From DASSBG01 sp035699085 (GTDB taxonomy: Bacteria; Pseudomonadota; Gammaproteobacteria; Xanthomonadales; Rhodanobacteraceae): 64,000 nt of DNA. Where the stretch lies: NCBI GenBank assembly GCA_035699085.1, contig DASSBG010000003.1, positions 60,271 to 124,270 on the forward strand. The letters are read 5' to 3'. The position numbers and the translations under genes are program-made. The notes beneath the pieces are model-generated. The model was not told the origin of the DNA. It saw nothing but the letters and a program-made list of their open reading frames with translations, and did not search any database. Positions 26,908 to 35,400 of the stretch are shown piece by piece. Each line of letters opens with the position of its first letter. The first letter of the stretch is position 1.

Positions 26908-28185
26908 TCAGGGTTTACGCGGGCCGCGCGACTGCGGGTTGCCCGGTGCGCCAGGCCGCCCGCCACGCCGCGGCGGGCCGCCCTTGCGGCCCTTGCCGGC
27001 CTGGTTGCCACGGCCCGGTGCCGCGCTGCGCGGTCCACGGTTGCCGCCGCCCGGGCGCTCCTCGCCGGCAAACCAGCTGCGTACCGAGGGCAGTTCCTGA
27101 CCCGGCGCCACGCGGCGCGAATTCTTGCGTTTGGCCGGACGTTCCGGCGTCAGCCGGTTGCCATTGACCTCGCGCCCCGGTTTGCCCCGGCGTCCGGCGG
27201 GCTTGCCGCGCCGGCCGGTGGACTCGGGCCGCACGCGATCCCACGCCGTCAGCTCGCGGGCCTCGTCGTGGCGCGCGCCGGTCCAGGCGCCGGGTGCGCT
27301 GCTTGGTGCGGGCTGGATCTCGGTGGTGCCGCGGCTGGCGCGCCGCTGGTGCAGCACCTGTTTCAGGGTCAGGGTGGGCGATGGCTCGCCCAGGCCTGCC
27401 AGGGTGCGCAGCGCGTCCACCGCTGCAGCATCGAGAATTTCCGACTGGCCGGCTTTCAGTGGCCGCGGCAGCTCCACGTTGCCATAGCGAACGCGCTTCA
27501 GTCGGCTGACCAGGCAACCCTGCGAATCCCACATCCGTCGCACTTCGCGGTTGCGGCCCTCGTGCAGCACCACCTTGAACCAGCTGTGGCTGGCGCCGCG
27601 GCTGATGACGGTGATCTCGTCGAAATGCGCCGGGCCGTCTTCCAGCTCGACGCCTGCGCGCAGCTGCTCGATCACGGTGTCCGGGACCTCGCCGTGCACC
27701 CGGCAAAGGTATTCGCGCTCGATGCTGTTGCGCGGGTGCATCAGCGCATTGGCCAGCTCGCCGTCGGTGGTCAGCAGCAGCAGCCCGGTGGTGTTGATAT
27801 CGAGGCGGCCGACGGCGACCCAGCGGGCGCCCTTGATGCGCGGCAGCTGCTCGAAGATCGTGGGCCGGCCTTCGGGATCGTCGCGGCTGGTGATCACGCC
27901 TTCGGGCTTGTGGTAAACCAGCACTTCGGCATCGCCGCGACTGTCGCTGGCCACCACGAATTGGCGCTCGTCGATCTCGATGCGGTCGCCGGCGCGTACG
28001 CTGCTGCCGATCTCGGCGACGCTGCCGTTGATGCGTACCTCGCCGGCCTGGATGCGCTGCTCCAGCATGCGCCGGGAGCCGAGGCCGCCGTTGGCAAGCA
28101 CCTTGTGCAGGCGCTCTTCCAGCGCCTTGCCAGCCGCCGTGCGGCTGTCGCGGTTGAGGGTCAGAAGCGTGCGGTTGGTGCTCAT
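26908..28185 (-). CDS. rluB: 23S rRNA pseudouridine synthase RluB
   Basis: 425 residues. Converts U2605 (E. coli numbering) of 23S rRNA to pseudouridine. An S4 RNA-binding domain (about 24-75, RLHKVLANGGLGSRRMLEQR) precedes the catalytic domain with Asp129 in VGRLDINTTGLLLLTTDG and the EGRNREVRRMWDSQG loop. The last ~130 residues are a Gly/Arg/Pro/Lys-rich disordered tail, much longer than in E. coli RluB. Its ATG overlaps the scpB stop by four bases, so scpA-scpB-rluB is an operon, an order common in proteobacteria. Confidence 0.95.
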   Translation of the reverse strand: MSTNRTLLTLNRDSRTAAGKALEERLHKVLANGGLGSRRMLEQRIQAGEVRINGSVAEIGSSVRAGDRIEIDERQFVVASDSRGDAEVLVYHKPEGVITSRDDPEGRPTIFEQLPRIKGARWVAVGRLDINTTGLLLLTTDGELANALMHPRNSIEREYLCRVHGEVPDTVIEQLRAGVELEDGPAHFDEITVISRGASHSWFKVVLHEGRNREVRRMWDSQGCLVSRLKRVRYGNVELPRPLKAGQSEILDAAAVDALRTLAGLGEPSPTLTLKQVLHQRRASRGTTEIQPAPSSAPGAWTGARHDEARELTAWDRVRPESTGRRGKPAGRRGKPGREVNGNRLTPERPAKRKNSRRVAPGQELPSVRSWFAGEERPGGGNRGPRSAAPGRGNQAGKGRKGGPPRRGGRPGAPGNPQSRGPRKP

Positions 28186-29078
28186 GCGCGCGTCGCCTGA
28201 TTGCTGCGGTTCGGGGCCTGCTCACTCATGGCTTGGTTGTCATCCTGCGTCTCGTCCGGCCTGACGTCGCCGCCTTGCCCTGCCTCTGCGGCGGAGTCAT
28301 CGCCGCGGGTGTTGCTGGTCCCGGCATCGGCGCGGGTGGCGGCTTCATCCGGGTCGTCGTTTGCCGAATCGGTTGCGTCGACCGGCTCGCCGTGGGCGGC
28401 ATCACCGCTGGTCGCTTCGCCGGCGCCGCCGGACGCATTGTCATCGGCGCCGGGCAGCTGTTGCCCGGGCTCGGCATCGTCGTCCACTTCGAGCGCCGGC
28501 TGTGTCGCTGGATCCGCACCGCCGTCAAAATCAAGCTGCGGTTCGAAGGCCTCCATGTCGCGCACCTCCGCCAGCGGCGGCAACTGGTCCAGCGAGGTGA
28601 GCTGGAAATAGTCGAGGAACTGGCGCGTGGTGCCGTAGAGTGCCGGCTTGCCCGGTACGTCGCGGTAGCCGACCACGCGGATCCATTCGCGCTCCTCCAG
28701 CGTGCGGATGATGCCGGTGGACACCACCACGCCGCGCACCTGCTCGATCTCGCCGCGGGTGATCGGCTGGCGGTAGGCAATCAGTGCCAGCGTCTCCAGC
28801 AGCGCCCGCGAATAGCGCGCCGGGCGCTCGGCCCACAGGCGGCTGATCCACGCGTGCACGTCCTGACGCACCTGGTAGCGGTAGCCGGAAGCGACCTCGA
28901 CCAGTTCGATGCCGCGCCCTGCGCTGTCCTCGCGCAGCTGATCGATGACGGCGGCGATGTCGGACGCGCTGGGCGCCTCGCCCTCCGCGAACAGGCCGGC
29001 CAGGCGGTCGCGCGACAAGGGGTGGGATGCCGCCAGCAGGGCAGCCTCGATGATCGGTTTCAGTTCGTCTGTTTGCAT
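28182..29078 (-). CDS. scpB: SMC-ScpAB condensin subunit ScpB
   Basis: 298 residues. Two winged-helix domains (about 1-180; LKPIIEAALLAASHPLSRDRL, SRALLETLALIAYRQPITRGEIE, VGYRDVPGKPALYGTTRQFL) dimerise and bind the kleisin ScpA. The last ~110 residues are a very acidic, low-complexity tail (many Asp, Glu, Ala, Gly) not needed in the core fold. It is 44 bases downstream of scpA. Confidence 0.96.
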   Translation of the reverse strand: MQTDELKPIIEAALLAASHPLSRDRLAGLFAEGEAPSASDIAAVIDQLREDSAGRGIELVEVASGYRYQVRQDVHAWISRLWAERPARYSRALLETLALIAYRQPITRGEIEQVRGVVVSTGIIRTLEEREWIRVVGYRDVPGKPALYGTTRQFLDYFQLTSLDQLPPLAEVRDMEAFEPQLDFDGGADPATQPALEVDDDAEPGQQLPGADDNASGGAGEATSGDAAHGEPVDATDSANDDPDEAATRADAGTSNTRGDDSAAEAGQGGDVRPDETQDDNQAMSEQAPNRSNQATRA

Positions 29079-29122
29079 TGGCGTCGGGACAAGGCACGCC
29101 GCGGGGGCGTCGGGGGCGCGTC

Positions 29123-29971
29123 TCAGGTCGCGCCGGCTTTCAGATAGATCGGTGCCAGGGCTTGCTCCTGCACGATCTCGACCAGGTGTTCCTTGGCAAG
29201 CTCGAGAATGGCGAGAAAACTCACCACCACACCGAGCCGGCCCTCGCTGACGGTGAACAGCGACTCGAAGGCATGGAACTGCCCGTCACCAAGCCGGGAC
29301 AGCACCTCGCCCATGCGCTGCCGCACCGACAAAGTCTCGCGCCGCACCGCGTGGTTGCCGAACAGATCCGCGCGGTGCAGGACCTCCTTCAGCGCCAGCA
29401 GCAGTTCGCGCATCTCCACCGACGGCGGCTCGCGCACCACGCTGGCCATCTCGACGTGCGCATGCGCCAGCGCGAAATCGCGCTCCAGGCGCGGCAGCAC
29501 GTCGATGTCGGCCGCGGCCTTCTTGAAGCGCTCGTACTCCTGCAGGCGCCGCACCAGGTCGGCGCGCGGGTCGTTCTCCTCGCCGTCCTCGACCGGCAGC
29601 CGAGGCAGCAACAGGCGCGACTTGATCTCGGCCAGGATCGCGGCCATGACCAGGTATTCCGCCGCCAGCTCCAGGCGCAGCTCGCGCATCATCTCGATGT
29701 AGTGCATGTATTGCCGGGTGATCTCGGCAATGGGGATGTCCAGGATGTCCAGGTTCTGCCGGCGGATCAGGTACAGCAGCAAGTCGAGTGGGCCCTCGAA
29801 CGCGTCGAGAATCACTTCCAGCGCGTCCGGCGGGATGTACAGGTCCTGCGGCATCTGCAGGATTGGCTGGCCGAGTACCAGGGCCAGCGGCATTTCCTGC
29901 TGTTGCGGCACGCGCGCAAAAACCGCTTGCGCTGAATCGGCCTGCGCTGGATCGGTCATGCGGTCATGCAA
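29123..29971 (-). CDS. scpA: SMC-ScpAB condensin kleisin ScpA
   Basis: 282 residues. Kleisin that bridges the two SMC heads for chromosome compaction and segregation. The N-terminal signature FEGPLDLLLYLIRRQNLDI, then IPIAEITRQY and the EYLVMAAILAEIKSRLLLP helix; the C-terminal winged helix (about 200-280) includes VVVSFLAILELAKEHLVEI. ATG 29971 has AAGG four bases upstream; ATG 29959 is an alternative. First gene of scpA-scpB-rluB. Confidence 0.96.
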   Translation of the reverse strand: MHDRMTDPAQADSAQAVFARVPQQQEMPLALVLGQPILQMPQDLYIPPDALEVILDAFEGPLDLLLYLIRRQNLDILDIPIAEITRQYMHYIEMMRELRLELAAEYLVMAAILAEIKSRLLLPRLPVEDGEENDPRADLVRRLQEYERFKKAAADIDVLPRLERDFALAHAHVEMASVVREPPSVEMRELLLALKEVLHRADLFGNHAVRRETLSVRQRMGEVLSRLGDGQFHAFESLFTVSEGRLGVVVSFLAILELAKEHLVEIVQEQALAPIYLKAGAT

Positions 29972-30400
29972 CCTTGTGCGGCCGCCAGGGGCCTCGGGTA
30001 AAAGTCATGCAGTGGCCGGCCTGCGGCAACAGCGATCCGGCCGCGCCGGCCGCGCCAGTCGAGACAACGTGAACTTCAATGCGGTGGTTGCTGCATGGCG
30101 CGAAAGGCAGACGCGCGTCCCCATGCATGCGTTTGCGGGGCCGTGGCATTGCGGCCGTCGCCGATACGGCTTCCGCCGTTCCTGTCCCACCCGTATGGGC
30201 GAAGATTATAGCCTTTGCGCAGACAAGTCCAGCACGGCACAATGCATGATTCAGAATGCGGGACGCCCGCGGGACGCCGTGCCGCCCGGGCGAGGGGCCA
30301 GTGGTGGTGCGGTCCCCGCCGTGGCACGATACCTGCATTGCATCGTGACATGCCGCGTGCATCCGCGCACGCGGCCGTCCTGAGACATTGGGAGGCGGCG
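29972..30400. other. Gene-free gap between scpA and the PilZ gene
   Basis: This 429-base gap is the divergent upstream region of the scpAB-rluB operon and the pilZ-domain gene. Apart from one -10-like box I see no repeat element, RNA gene or convincing small gene in it. Short open frames exist on the minus strand, but their composition is that of G+C-rich noise. Confidence 0.55.
30205..30232 (-). promoter_or_regulatory. Possible promoter of the scpA operon
   Basis: On the minus strand a perfect -10 TATAAT (30210-30205) with CTGGAC 16 bases upstream as a weak -35. It is the only AT-rich promoter-like box in this gap. Transcription from it would give a leader of more than 200 bases before scpA. 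Confidence 0.45.
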
Positions 30401-30763
30401 ATGACCGCGAGCAACGTTTCCAGCACCGACAAAATGCGTCACGCCCGCATGCGCATCGACTCGGCCGCGTTCATGAGCCACGGCCACGAAGCCTGGTCGT
30501 GCCAGCTTGCCGACATCTCCGCCACCGGCGTGCGCGTGTGCAGGCCAAACGGCTGGCACGGCGGCGTGGGCGACCGCGTCACATTGGACATGCTGGTCGG
30601 CGACACGTTGAACATCCACCTTGAGGCCCACGTGGCCCGCGTCACCAACGACTACATCGCCTTCAGTTACAGCCGCATCCCCGAAGACAAGGAAGTGCCG
30701 CTGTGGAACCTGCTCGGCGGTTATGCCGACACGCTCGAGCCCTGGGACGAGGAGCACGCCTGA
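30401..30763 (+). CDS. PilZ-domain protein
   Basis: 120 residues, a stand-alone PilZ domain. The cyclic-di-GMP signature is present in order: RxxxR-like basic turn in MRHARMRIDSAAF, then LADISATGVRV, equal to the (D/N)xSxxG motif. The remaining beta-barrel strands include HLEAHVARVTNDYIAFSY. ATG 30401 follows GGAGG by five bases. It likely acts as a small c-di-GMP effector for motility or polysaccharide control; the target is not indicated by neighbours. Confidence 0.85.
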   Translation: MTASNVSSTDKMRHARMRIDSAAFMSHGHEAWSCQLADISATGVRVCRPNGWHGGVGDRVTLDMLVGDTLNIHLEAHVARVTNDYIAFSYSRIPEDKEVPLWNLLGGYADTLEPWDEEHA

Positions 30764-31305
30764 GTTCCTGGCGCCGCACAAGGCGGCGTTGCCGGCAACA
30801 CGTTCAACCTGCCGCTCATGCGGCGCGATTCCCCGCTGGATCGAACTCCGTCTTGCAACGGCGTGCCGTCGCGACGGCGATAGATGTCGTCGCGCGCATC
30901 GATGACCATGTCGATGTCGGAATAGCGGCAGATGTCGCCGGGACTGCGTGATCCGACCTCCAGGCATTGTGCAGGCGCGCCGGACAGATTGATCAACTGG
31001 TGCCCGTTGGCACGTCCCTTCGGGAAGGCAGCGCATTCGCCCGCACGCAGGACCGTCTCGCCGTCGTCCTCGACCAGAACCACCTCGCCGCTCAGCACCC
31101 AGACGAATTCGTCCTCTTCGCTGTGCCAGTGGCGCTGGCTGGATCAGGTGCCGGGTGGCAGGTGGAGCAGGTTCACCCCGAAGTCCGCCAGCTGGCCAGC
31201 TTCGCCCAGCTGCCGTCGCTCGCGCGCTGCGCACGCTGCATCGTGTCGCGGCGGGTACGAAGAACCGCGCCGCCGCGGCAGCGCCTGGAGGTCAACCCTG
31301 GGCAT
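30721..31305 (-). pseudogene. Cupin-domain protein gene interrupted by one in-frame TGA
   Basis: Reading from ATG 31305 gives MPRVDLQALPRRRGSSYP..., then LADFGVNLLHLPPGT, a TGA stop at 31146-31144, and in the same frame SSQRHWHSEEDEFVWVLSGE, VLRAGECAAFPKGRANGHQL and SDIDMVIDARDDIYRRRDGTPL. The family reads PPGAWSSQRHWH at this point, so TGA replaces a TGG tryptophan. The metal ligands (HWH, E, later H) are all downstream of the stop. The natural end should be near 30856, yet the frame continues 44 codons into the pilZ gene, suggesting loss of the normal stop too. The gene start overlaps fadD by 14 bases. Probably inactive, unless this is a sequencing error or readthrough. Confidence 0.8.
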
Positions 31306-33001
31306 GATCGACCGCGCTGGCCGCCGGTGCCGGCTCGCTGTCGCGCAGGGCGCGGCGCAGGATCTTGCCGACATTGCTCTTGGGCAGCTCGTCGCGGAAC
31401 TCGATGTGCCGCGGCCGCTTGTAGCCGGCCAACTTGTCGTGCAGATAGTGGCGCAGCGCGTCGGCGGTGAGCGTCGGGTCCTTGCGCACCACGAACAGCT
31501 TGACCACCTCGCCCGAGTGCTCGTCGGGCACGCCCACCGCCGCCACCTCGAGCACGCCCGGATGCCCGGCGGCCACATCCTCGACCTCGTTGGGGAACAC
31601 GTTGAAGCCGGATACCAGGATCATGTCCTTCTTGCGGTCGACGATGTAGACGTAGCCCCTGGCGTCCATGCGCGCGATGTCGCCGGTGCGCAGCCAGCCG
31701 TCTGCCAGCACGGCCGCGGTCTCGCGCGGCCGCTGCCAATAGCCCTTCATCACCTGCGGGCCGCGCACGCAAAGCTCGCCGGTCTCGCCGATCGGCAGGT
31801 TGCGGCCCTCGTCGTCGCGGATGGCCACGTCGGTCGACGGCACGGGCAGGCCGATCGAGCCGTTGTAGGCCTCCAGGTCCAGCGGGTTTATGCAGACGGC
31901 CGGGGCGGCCTCGGTCAGGCCATAGGCTTCGGCAAGCGTGCAGCCGGTAACCTGCTTCCAGCGGTCGGCGACCGTGCGCTGCACCGCCATGCCTCCACCC
32001 AGCGTGAGGTGCAGCGCGGAAAAATCCAGCGCGTCGAAGCCCGGCGTGTGCAGCAGGCCGTTGAACAGCGTGTTCACGCCGGTCAGCGCGGTAAAGCGAA
32101 CCTTGCGCAGCGACTTGACGAAGCCCGGCATGTCCCGCGGGTTGGTGATCAGCCAGTTGAGGCCGCCCAGGCGCATGAACACCAGCCCGTTGGCGGTCAG
32201 CGAAAAGATGTGGTACAGCGGCAGCGCGGTGATGACCACTTCCTCGCCGGGCTTGCCCAGGTCGCCCAGCCAGGCATCGGCCTGCAGCATGTTGGCGATC
32301 ATGTTGCGGTGGGTCAGCATGGCGCCCTTGGCGATGCCGGTGGTGCCGCCGGTGTACTGCAGGAAGGCTATGTCGTCGCGGCCGATCTGCACCTGCGGCG
32401 GGCGCTGCCGCGCGCCACGTTCCAGCGCGTCGTTGAAGCGCACGGCGCCGTCGATGTGGTAGTCCGGCACCATCTTCTTGAGGTGCTTGACGGCAAAGTT
32501 CATCAGCGCACCCCTGGGAAAGCCCAGCAGGTCCCCGATGCCGGTGGTGACGACGTGCCTGACCGCGGTGCCGGCCAGGGACTCTGCGGCGGTGTGGGCG
32601 AAGTTGTCCAGCACCACGATGGCCACGGCCCCCGAATCCTCAAGCTGATGCCTCAGCTCGCGGGCGGTATACATCGGGTTGGTATTGACCACGGTGAGGC
32701 CGGCGCGCAGCGACCCGAGCAGCGCGACCGGGTACTGCAAGACGTTGGGCAGCATGATGGATATCCGCTCGCCCTTGGCCAGCCCCAGCTCGGAGCCGAG
32801 GTAGGCGGCGAATTGCGCGCTGAGGCGGTCGATGTCGCCGTAAGCAAGGGTACGGCCAAAGTTGCTGTAGGCGGGGCGATGGCGGAAGCGCTCGAAGGCT
32901 TCCTCGACCACATCGACCAGCGAGCCGTAGCTGTCCGGGTCGATGGTCGCGGGCACGCCCTCGGGGTAATGCTCCAGCCACGGCCGCTGAATCGTCATCA
33001 T
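31292..33001 (-). CDS. fadD: Long-chain fatty acid--CoA ligase
   Basis: 569 residues. Activates fatty acids with ATP and CoA for beta-oxidation, at the inner membrane. The adenylate-forming motifs are YTGGTTGIAKGAMLTHRN (P-loop), EAYGLTEAAPAVC, GWLRTGDIARMDARGYVYIV (the FACS motif region) and YKRPRHIEFRDELPKSNVGK with the catalytic lysine in the last. The N-terminus WLEHYPEGVPATIDPDSYGS is typical of gammaproteobacterial FadD. ATG 33001 or 32998. Downstream, a broken cupin gene overlaps its 3' end. Confidence 0.95.
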   Translation of the reverse strand: MMTIQRPWLEHYPEGVPATIDPDSYGSLVDVVEEAFERFRHRPAYSNFGRTLAYGDIDRLSAQFAAYLGSELGLAKGERISIMLPNVLQYPVALLGSLRAGLTVVNTNPMYTARELRHQLEDSGAVAIVVLDNFAHTAAESLAGTAVRHVVTTGIGDLLGFPRGALMNFAVKHLKKMVPDYHIDGAVRFNDALERGARQRPPQVQIGRDDIAFLQYTGGTTGIAKGAMLTHRNMIANMLQADAWLGDLGKPGEEVVITALPLYHIFSLTANGLVFMRLGGLNWLITNPRDMPGFVKSLRKVRFTALTGVNTLFNGLLHTPGFDALDFSALHLTLGGGMAVQRTVADRWKQVTGCTLAEAYGLTEAAPAVCINPLDLEAYNGSIGLPVPSTDVAIRDDEGRNLPIGETGELCVRGPQVMKGYWQRPRETAAVLADGWLRTGDIARMDARGYVYIVDRKKDMILVSGFNVFPNEVEDVAAGHPGVLEVAAVGVPDEHSGEVVKLFVVRKDPTLTADALRHYLHDKLAGYKRPRHIEFRDELPKSNVGKILRRALRDSEPAPAASAVDHAQG

Positions 33002-33160
33002 CGTTCACCGCTGTGAAGTCCGGGCCATTGGAGCATAGGCGCCGGGGACCGGCAAGCTGCTGCGGGCGACCTGCGCGGAGCCTGCCGGCACCGTCTGCAG
33101 GCCGCGGCCAGGCGCCTCCGGGTGCCCCGCGGAATCGCCCCCGGCAGGGCGGGGCCGTGC

Positions 33161-33189
33161 CTTGAAACAGCAGCGGCCGTACCTATCTT
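33161..33189 (+). promoter_or_regulatory. Sigma-32-type heat-shock promoter of hsp20
   Basis: CTTGAAA at 33161-33167, the exact sigma-32 -35 element, a 14-base spacer, then CCTATCTT at 33182-33189 close to the CCCCATnT -10. The start codon of hsp20 follows 48 bases later. Element identity and the heat-shock gene behind it support each other. Confidence 0.75.
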
Positions 33190-33237
33190 TCCGGCCATGC
33201 GGCCCCTGCGGACCGCGCCCCACACCAGGAGACAGCA

Positions 33238-33684
33238 ATGAACGTTACCCGCTACCAGCCGTGGTTTTCCGGCAGCGACGTGCCGAGCGACTTCAAGCAC
33301 GCCTTCGAACGCTTCTTCGGCGCCGACGACAGCGACCAGTCCAACGTGGTCACCAGCCAGTGGGCGCCGCGCGTGGACATCAAGGAAGAGGATGGCCGCT
33401 TCGTCATCTTCGCCGACATTCCCGGCGTGGATCCCAAGGACATCGAGGTGCACATGGACAAGGGCATCCTGTCCATCAAGGGCGAGCGCTCCAGCGAGAG
33501 CAAGTCAAACGAGGGCAAGTTCACCCGCGTCGAGCGCTCGCATGGCGTCTTCCACCGCCGCTTTGCCTTGCCGGACACCGCCGATGCCGATGGCATCAGC
33601 GCCCGCGGCAGCCACGGCGTGCTGGAGATCTCGATTCCGAAGAAGCCGGAGTCGACGCCGCGCCGCATCGCCATCGATTCCTGA
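33238..33684 (+). CDS. Small heat shock protein, Hsp20/alpha-crystallin family
   Basis: 148 residues. ATP-independent holdase that binds unfolding proteins. The alpha-crystallin domain spans about 40-138, with WAPRVDIKEEDGRFVIFADI, GVDPKDIEVHMDKGILSIKGE, FHRRFALPDTAD and the dimer motif GVLEISIPKK. ATG 33238 follows AGGAG. A sigma-32-like promoter lies upstream, and cbpA, another chaperone gene, follows on the same strand after a strong hairpin. Confidence 0.95.
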   Translation: MNVTRYQPWFSGSDVPSDFKHAFERFFGADDSDQSNVVTSQWAPRVDIKEEDGRFVIFADIPGVDPKDIEVHMDKGILSIKGERSSESKSNEGKFTRVERSHGVFHRRFALPDTADADGISARGSHGVLEISIPKKPESTPRRIAIDS

Positions 33685-33705
33685 TCGCGCGATCATGGCA
33701 TGATG

Positions 33706-33736
33706 GGCCCGCGGCGGGACACTGCCGCCGCGGGCC
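33706..33736 (+). other. Strong hairpin between hsp20 and cbpA
   Basis: A perfect 12-bp stem (33706-33717 pairs with 33725-33736; arm GGCCCGCGGCGG) with a 7-base loop. No T-run follows, so it is not a typical terminator. It could attenuate or stabilise the transcript between the two chaperone genes. Confidence 0.6.
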
Positions 33737-33838
33737 GCTTGCTCGCCAGGCGGCCGCCTCGCCGCAAGCGCCAGCGCCGGGCCTGCCCGACGGGCGGGCC
33801 AGCCGGCGCCGCGAATCTTGCCACGGGAACAGGCTTTC

Positions 33839-34762
33839 ATGGAGTTCAAGGACTACTACGATATCCTCGGCGTGAAGCCGGAGGCTGATGCGGCGGCCAT
33901 CAAGTCGGCCTACCGCAAGCTGGCGCGCAAATACCACCCGGACGTCAGCAAGGAGGCCGGTGCCGAGGACAAGTTCAAGTCCGTCAACGAGGCCTATGAA
34001 GTCCTCAAGGACACCGAAAAACGGCGCGCCTACGACCAGGTGCGCGCCGGAGGCTACCGCGGCGGCGACGCCTTCCGGCCACCGCCGGACTGGTCGCAGG
34101 AATTCGATTTCGGCAGCGGCCGCGGCCAGCCGGCCGACGACGCGGTCTTCAGCGATTTCTTCGAGACCCTGTTCGGGGCCCGCGCTGCCGCGAGCCGGCG
34201 CGGACATGCCCAGCGCCGCGGCCGCGATGTCCACGCGCGCATCGGCATCAGCCTGGCAACGGCCTACGCGGGTGGCCGCACGCGGGTGGCACTGCAGGAC
34301 GCGGTGCGTGGCGAGCGCACGCTGGATGTGTCGATCCCGGCGGGCATCGAATCCGGCAAAAGCATCCGGCTGGCGGGTCAGGGCGAGGCTGGCATCGGCG
34401 GTGGCCCGGCCGGCGACCTGCTGCTGGAGGTCGACGTGCAGGCGCAGCCGCCATTCCGGCTGGAAGGCCGTGACGTGCACCTCGTGCTGCCGTTGGCGCC
34501 GTGGGAAGCGGCGCTTGGCGCAAAGGTGGCAGTGCCGACGCTGGGCGGTGAGGTGCAGATGAACATCCCGGCCAGTTCGCAGCATGGTCGCACCCTGCGC
34601 CTGAAGGGGCGTGGTCTCCCGGGCAAGCCACCGGGCGATCAGCTGGTGATGCTGGAAGTGGCCCTGCCCACGGCAACCAGCGACGCCGACAAGGCCGCCT
34701 TCGAGGCCTTTCGCGAAGCGTTCCCCGGCTTCAACGCGCGCGCCGAATGGAAGACGGCGTAG
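33839..34762 (+). CDS. cbpA: DnaJ-class co-chaperone CbpA
   Basis: 307 residues. J-domain (residues 1-70; DYYDILGVKPEADAAAIKSA, HPD in ARKYHPDVS) followed by a G/F-type linker and two DnaJ C-terminal substrate-binding domains without the zinc finger, as in CbpA. LDVSIPAGIESGKSIRLAGQ and LVLPLAPWEAALGAKVAVPT are DnaJ-C signatures. ATG 33839 (MEFKDYYDIL) is the conserved start. It works with DnaK; colocated with hsp20. Confidence 0.94.
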   Translation: MEFKDYYDILGVKPEADAAAIKSAYRKLARKYHPDVSKEAGAEDKFKSVNEAYEVLKDTEKRRAYDQVRAGGYRGGDAFRPPPDWSQEFDFGSGRGQPADDAVFSDFFETLFGARAAASRRGHAQRRGRDVHARIGISLATAYAGGRTRVALQDAVRGERTLDVSIPAGIESGKSIRLAGQGEAGIGGGPAGDLLLEVDVQAQPPFRLEGRDVHLVLPLAPWEAALGAKVAVPTLGGEVQMNIPASSQHGRTLRLKGRGLPGKPPGDQLVMLEVALPTATSDADKAAFEAFREAFPGFNARAEWKTA

Positions 34763-34902
34763 GGCGGGGTTCAACCCGCAGCGGCATGCACCGATCTGCC
34801 CTGGGCCGGTTTCAATGCGCCGTCGCGCGAAACACCGTCTGCGGCCCCCGATCGGGCCTCACCCACCGAGGCAAGCGATGTGCGGCGGGCTTGGAAACCG
34901 GT

Positions 34903-35265
34903 CTACCCGAGCAACTCGCCCAACCGCGCGGTCAGCTCGTCTTCGTCCACCGGCTTGGTGATGTACGCCCTGGCACCCTGGCGGATGCCCCAGACACGGT
35001 CGGTTTCCTGGTCCTTGGTGGTGACCAGGATGATCGGAATATGCGCGGTGGTTTCGTTGCGGCTGATGGTGCGGGTGGCCTGGAAGCCGTTCAGGTTGGG
35101 CATCACCACATCCATCAGGATCAGGTCGGGAATCTCGGCCTTGGCCACCTCGACGCCGGCTGCACCGTCTTCGGCGGCCAGTACCTCGTGGCCCAGCTTC
35201 TCAACGATGCGCTTGAGGCCGATCAGCTGCGACGGCGAATCGTCGACAATGAGAATGCGTGCCAT
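34903..35265 (-). CDS. pilH: Single-domain response regulator, PilH type
   Basis: 120 residues, a lone receiver domain: acidic pair Asp8/Asp9 in LIVDDSPSQL, phosphoacceptor Asp52 in LILMDVVMPNLNG, Lys104 in AYITKP. The MPNLNGFQATRTI and ILVTTKDQETDRVWGIRQGA stretches match PilH of the Pil-Chp twitching-motility system. The usual pilG-pilI-pilJ neighbours are absent, so it is either a detached pilH or a close paralogue. ATG 35265 fixed by homology (MARILIVDDS). Confidence 0.88.
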   Translation of the reverse strand: MARILIVDDSPSQLIGLKRIVEKLGHEVLAAEDGAAGVEVAKAEIPDLILMDVVMPNLNGFQATRTISRNETTAHIPIILVTTKDQETDRVWGIRQGARAYITKPVDEDELTARLGELLG

Positions 35266-35400
35266 GGCGGTTGGTGTCCCCGAGTAATGTCCGCGACATT
35301 GTAGGCGCGCGGGCGTTTTTGCCACAAGCGTTGGTGCGGTCCGCGAACCTGCCGGGTCCCGCGGCGCACGCTGTGGCCCTGCCGCCAGGCCGCGCCGGTT

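Noticed and set aside
29964..30362. Minus-strand open frame of 132 codons upstream of scpA
   Set aside because: Ala/Arg/His/Pro-rich composition, no Shine-Dalgarno, overlaps the predicted scpA promoter; no recognisable homology.
34763..34902. GCGGGTTGAACC-type inverted segment after cbpA as a terminator
   Set aside because: The stem is short, no T-run follows, and similar GGGTTCAACCC words occur elsewhere (42541) as part of a repeat, so a terminator role is not supported.
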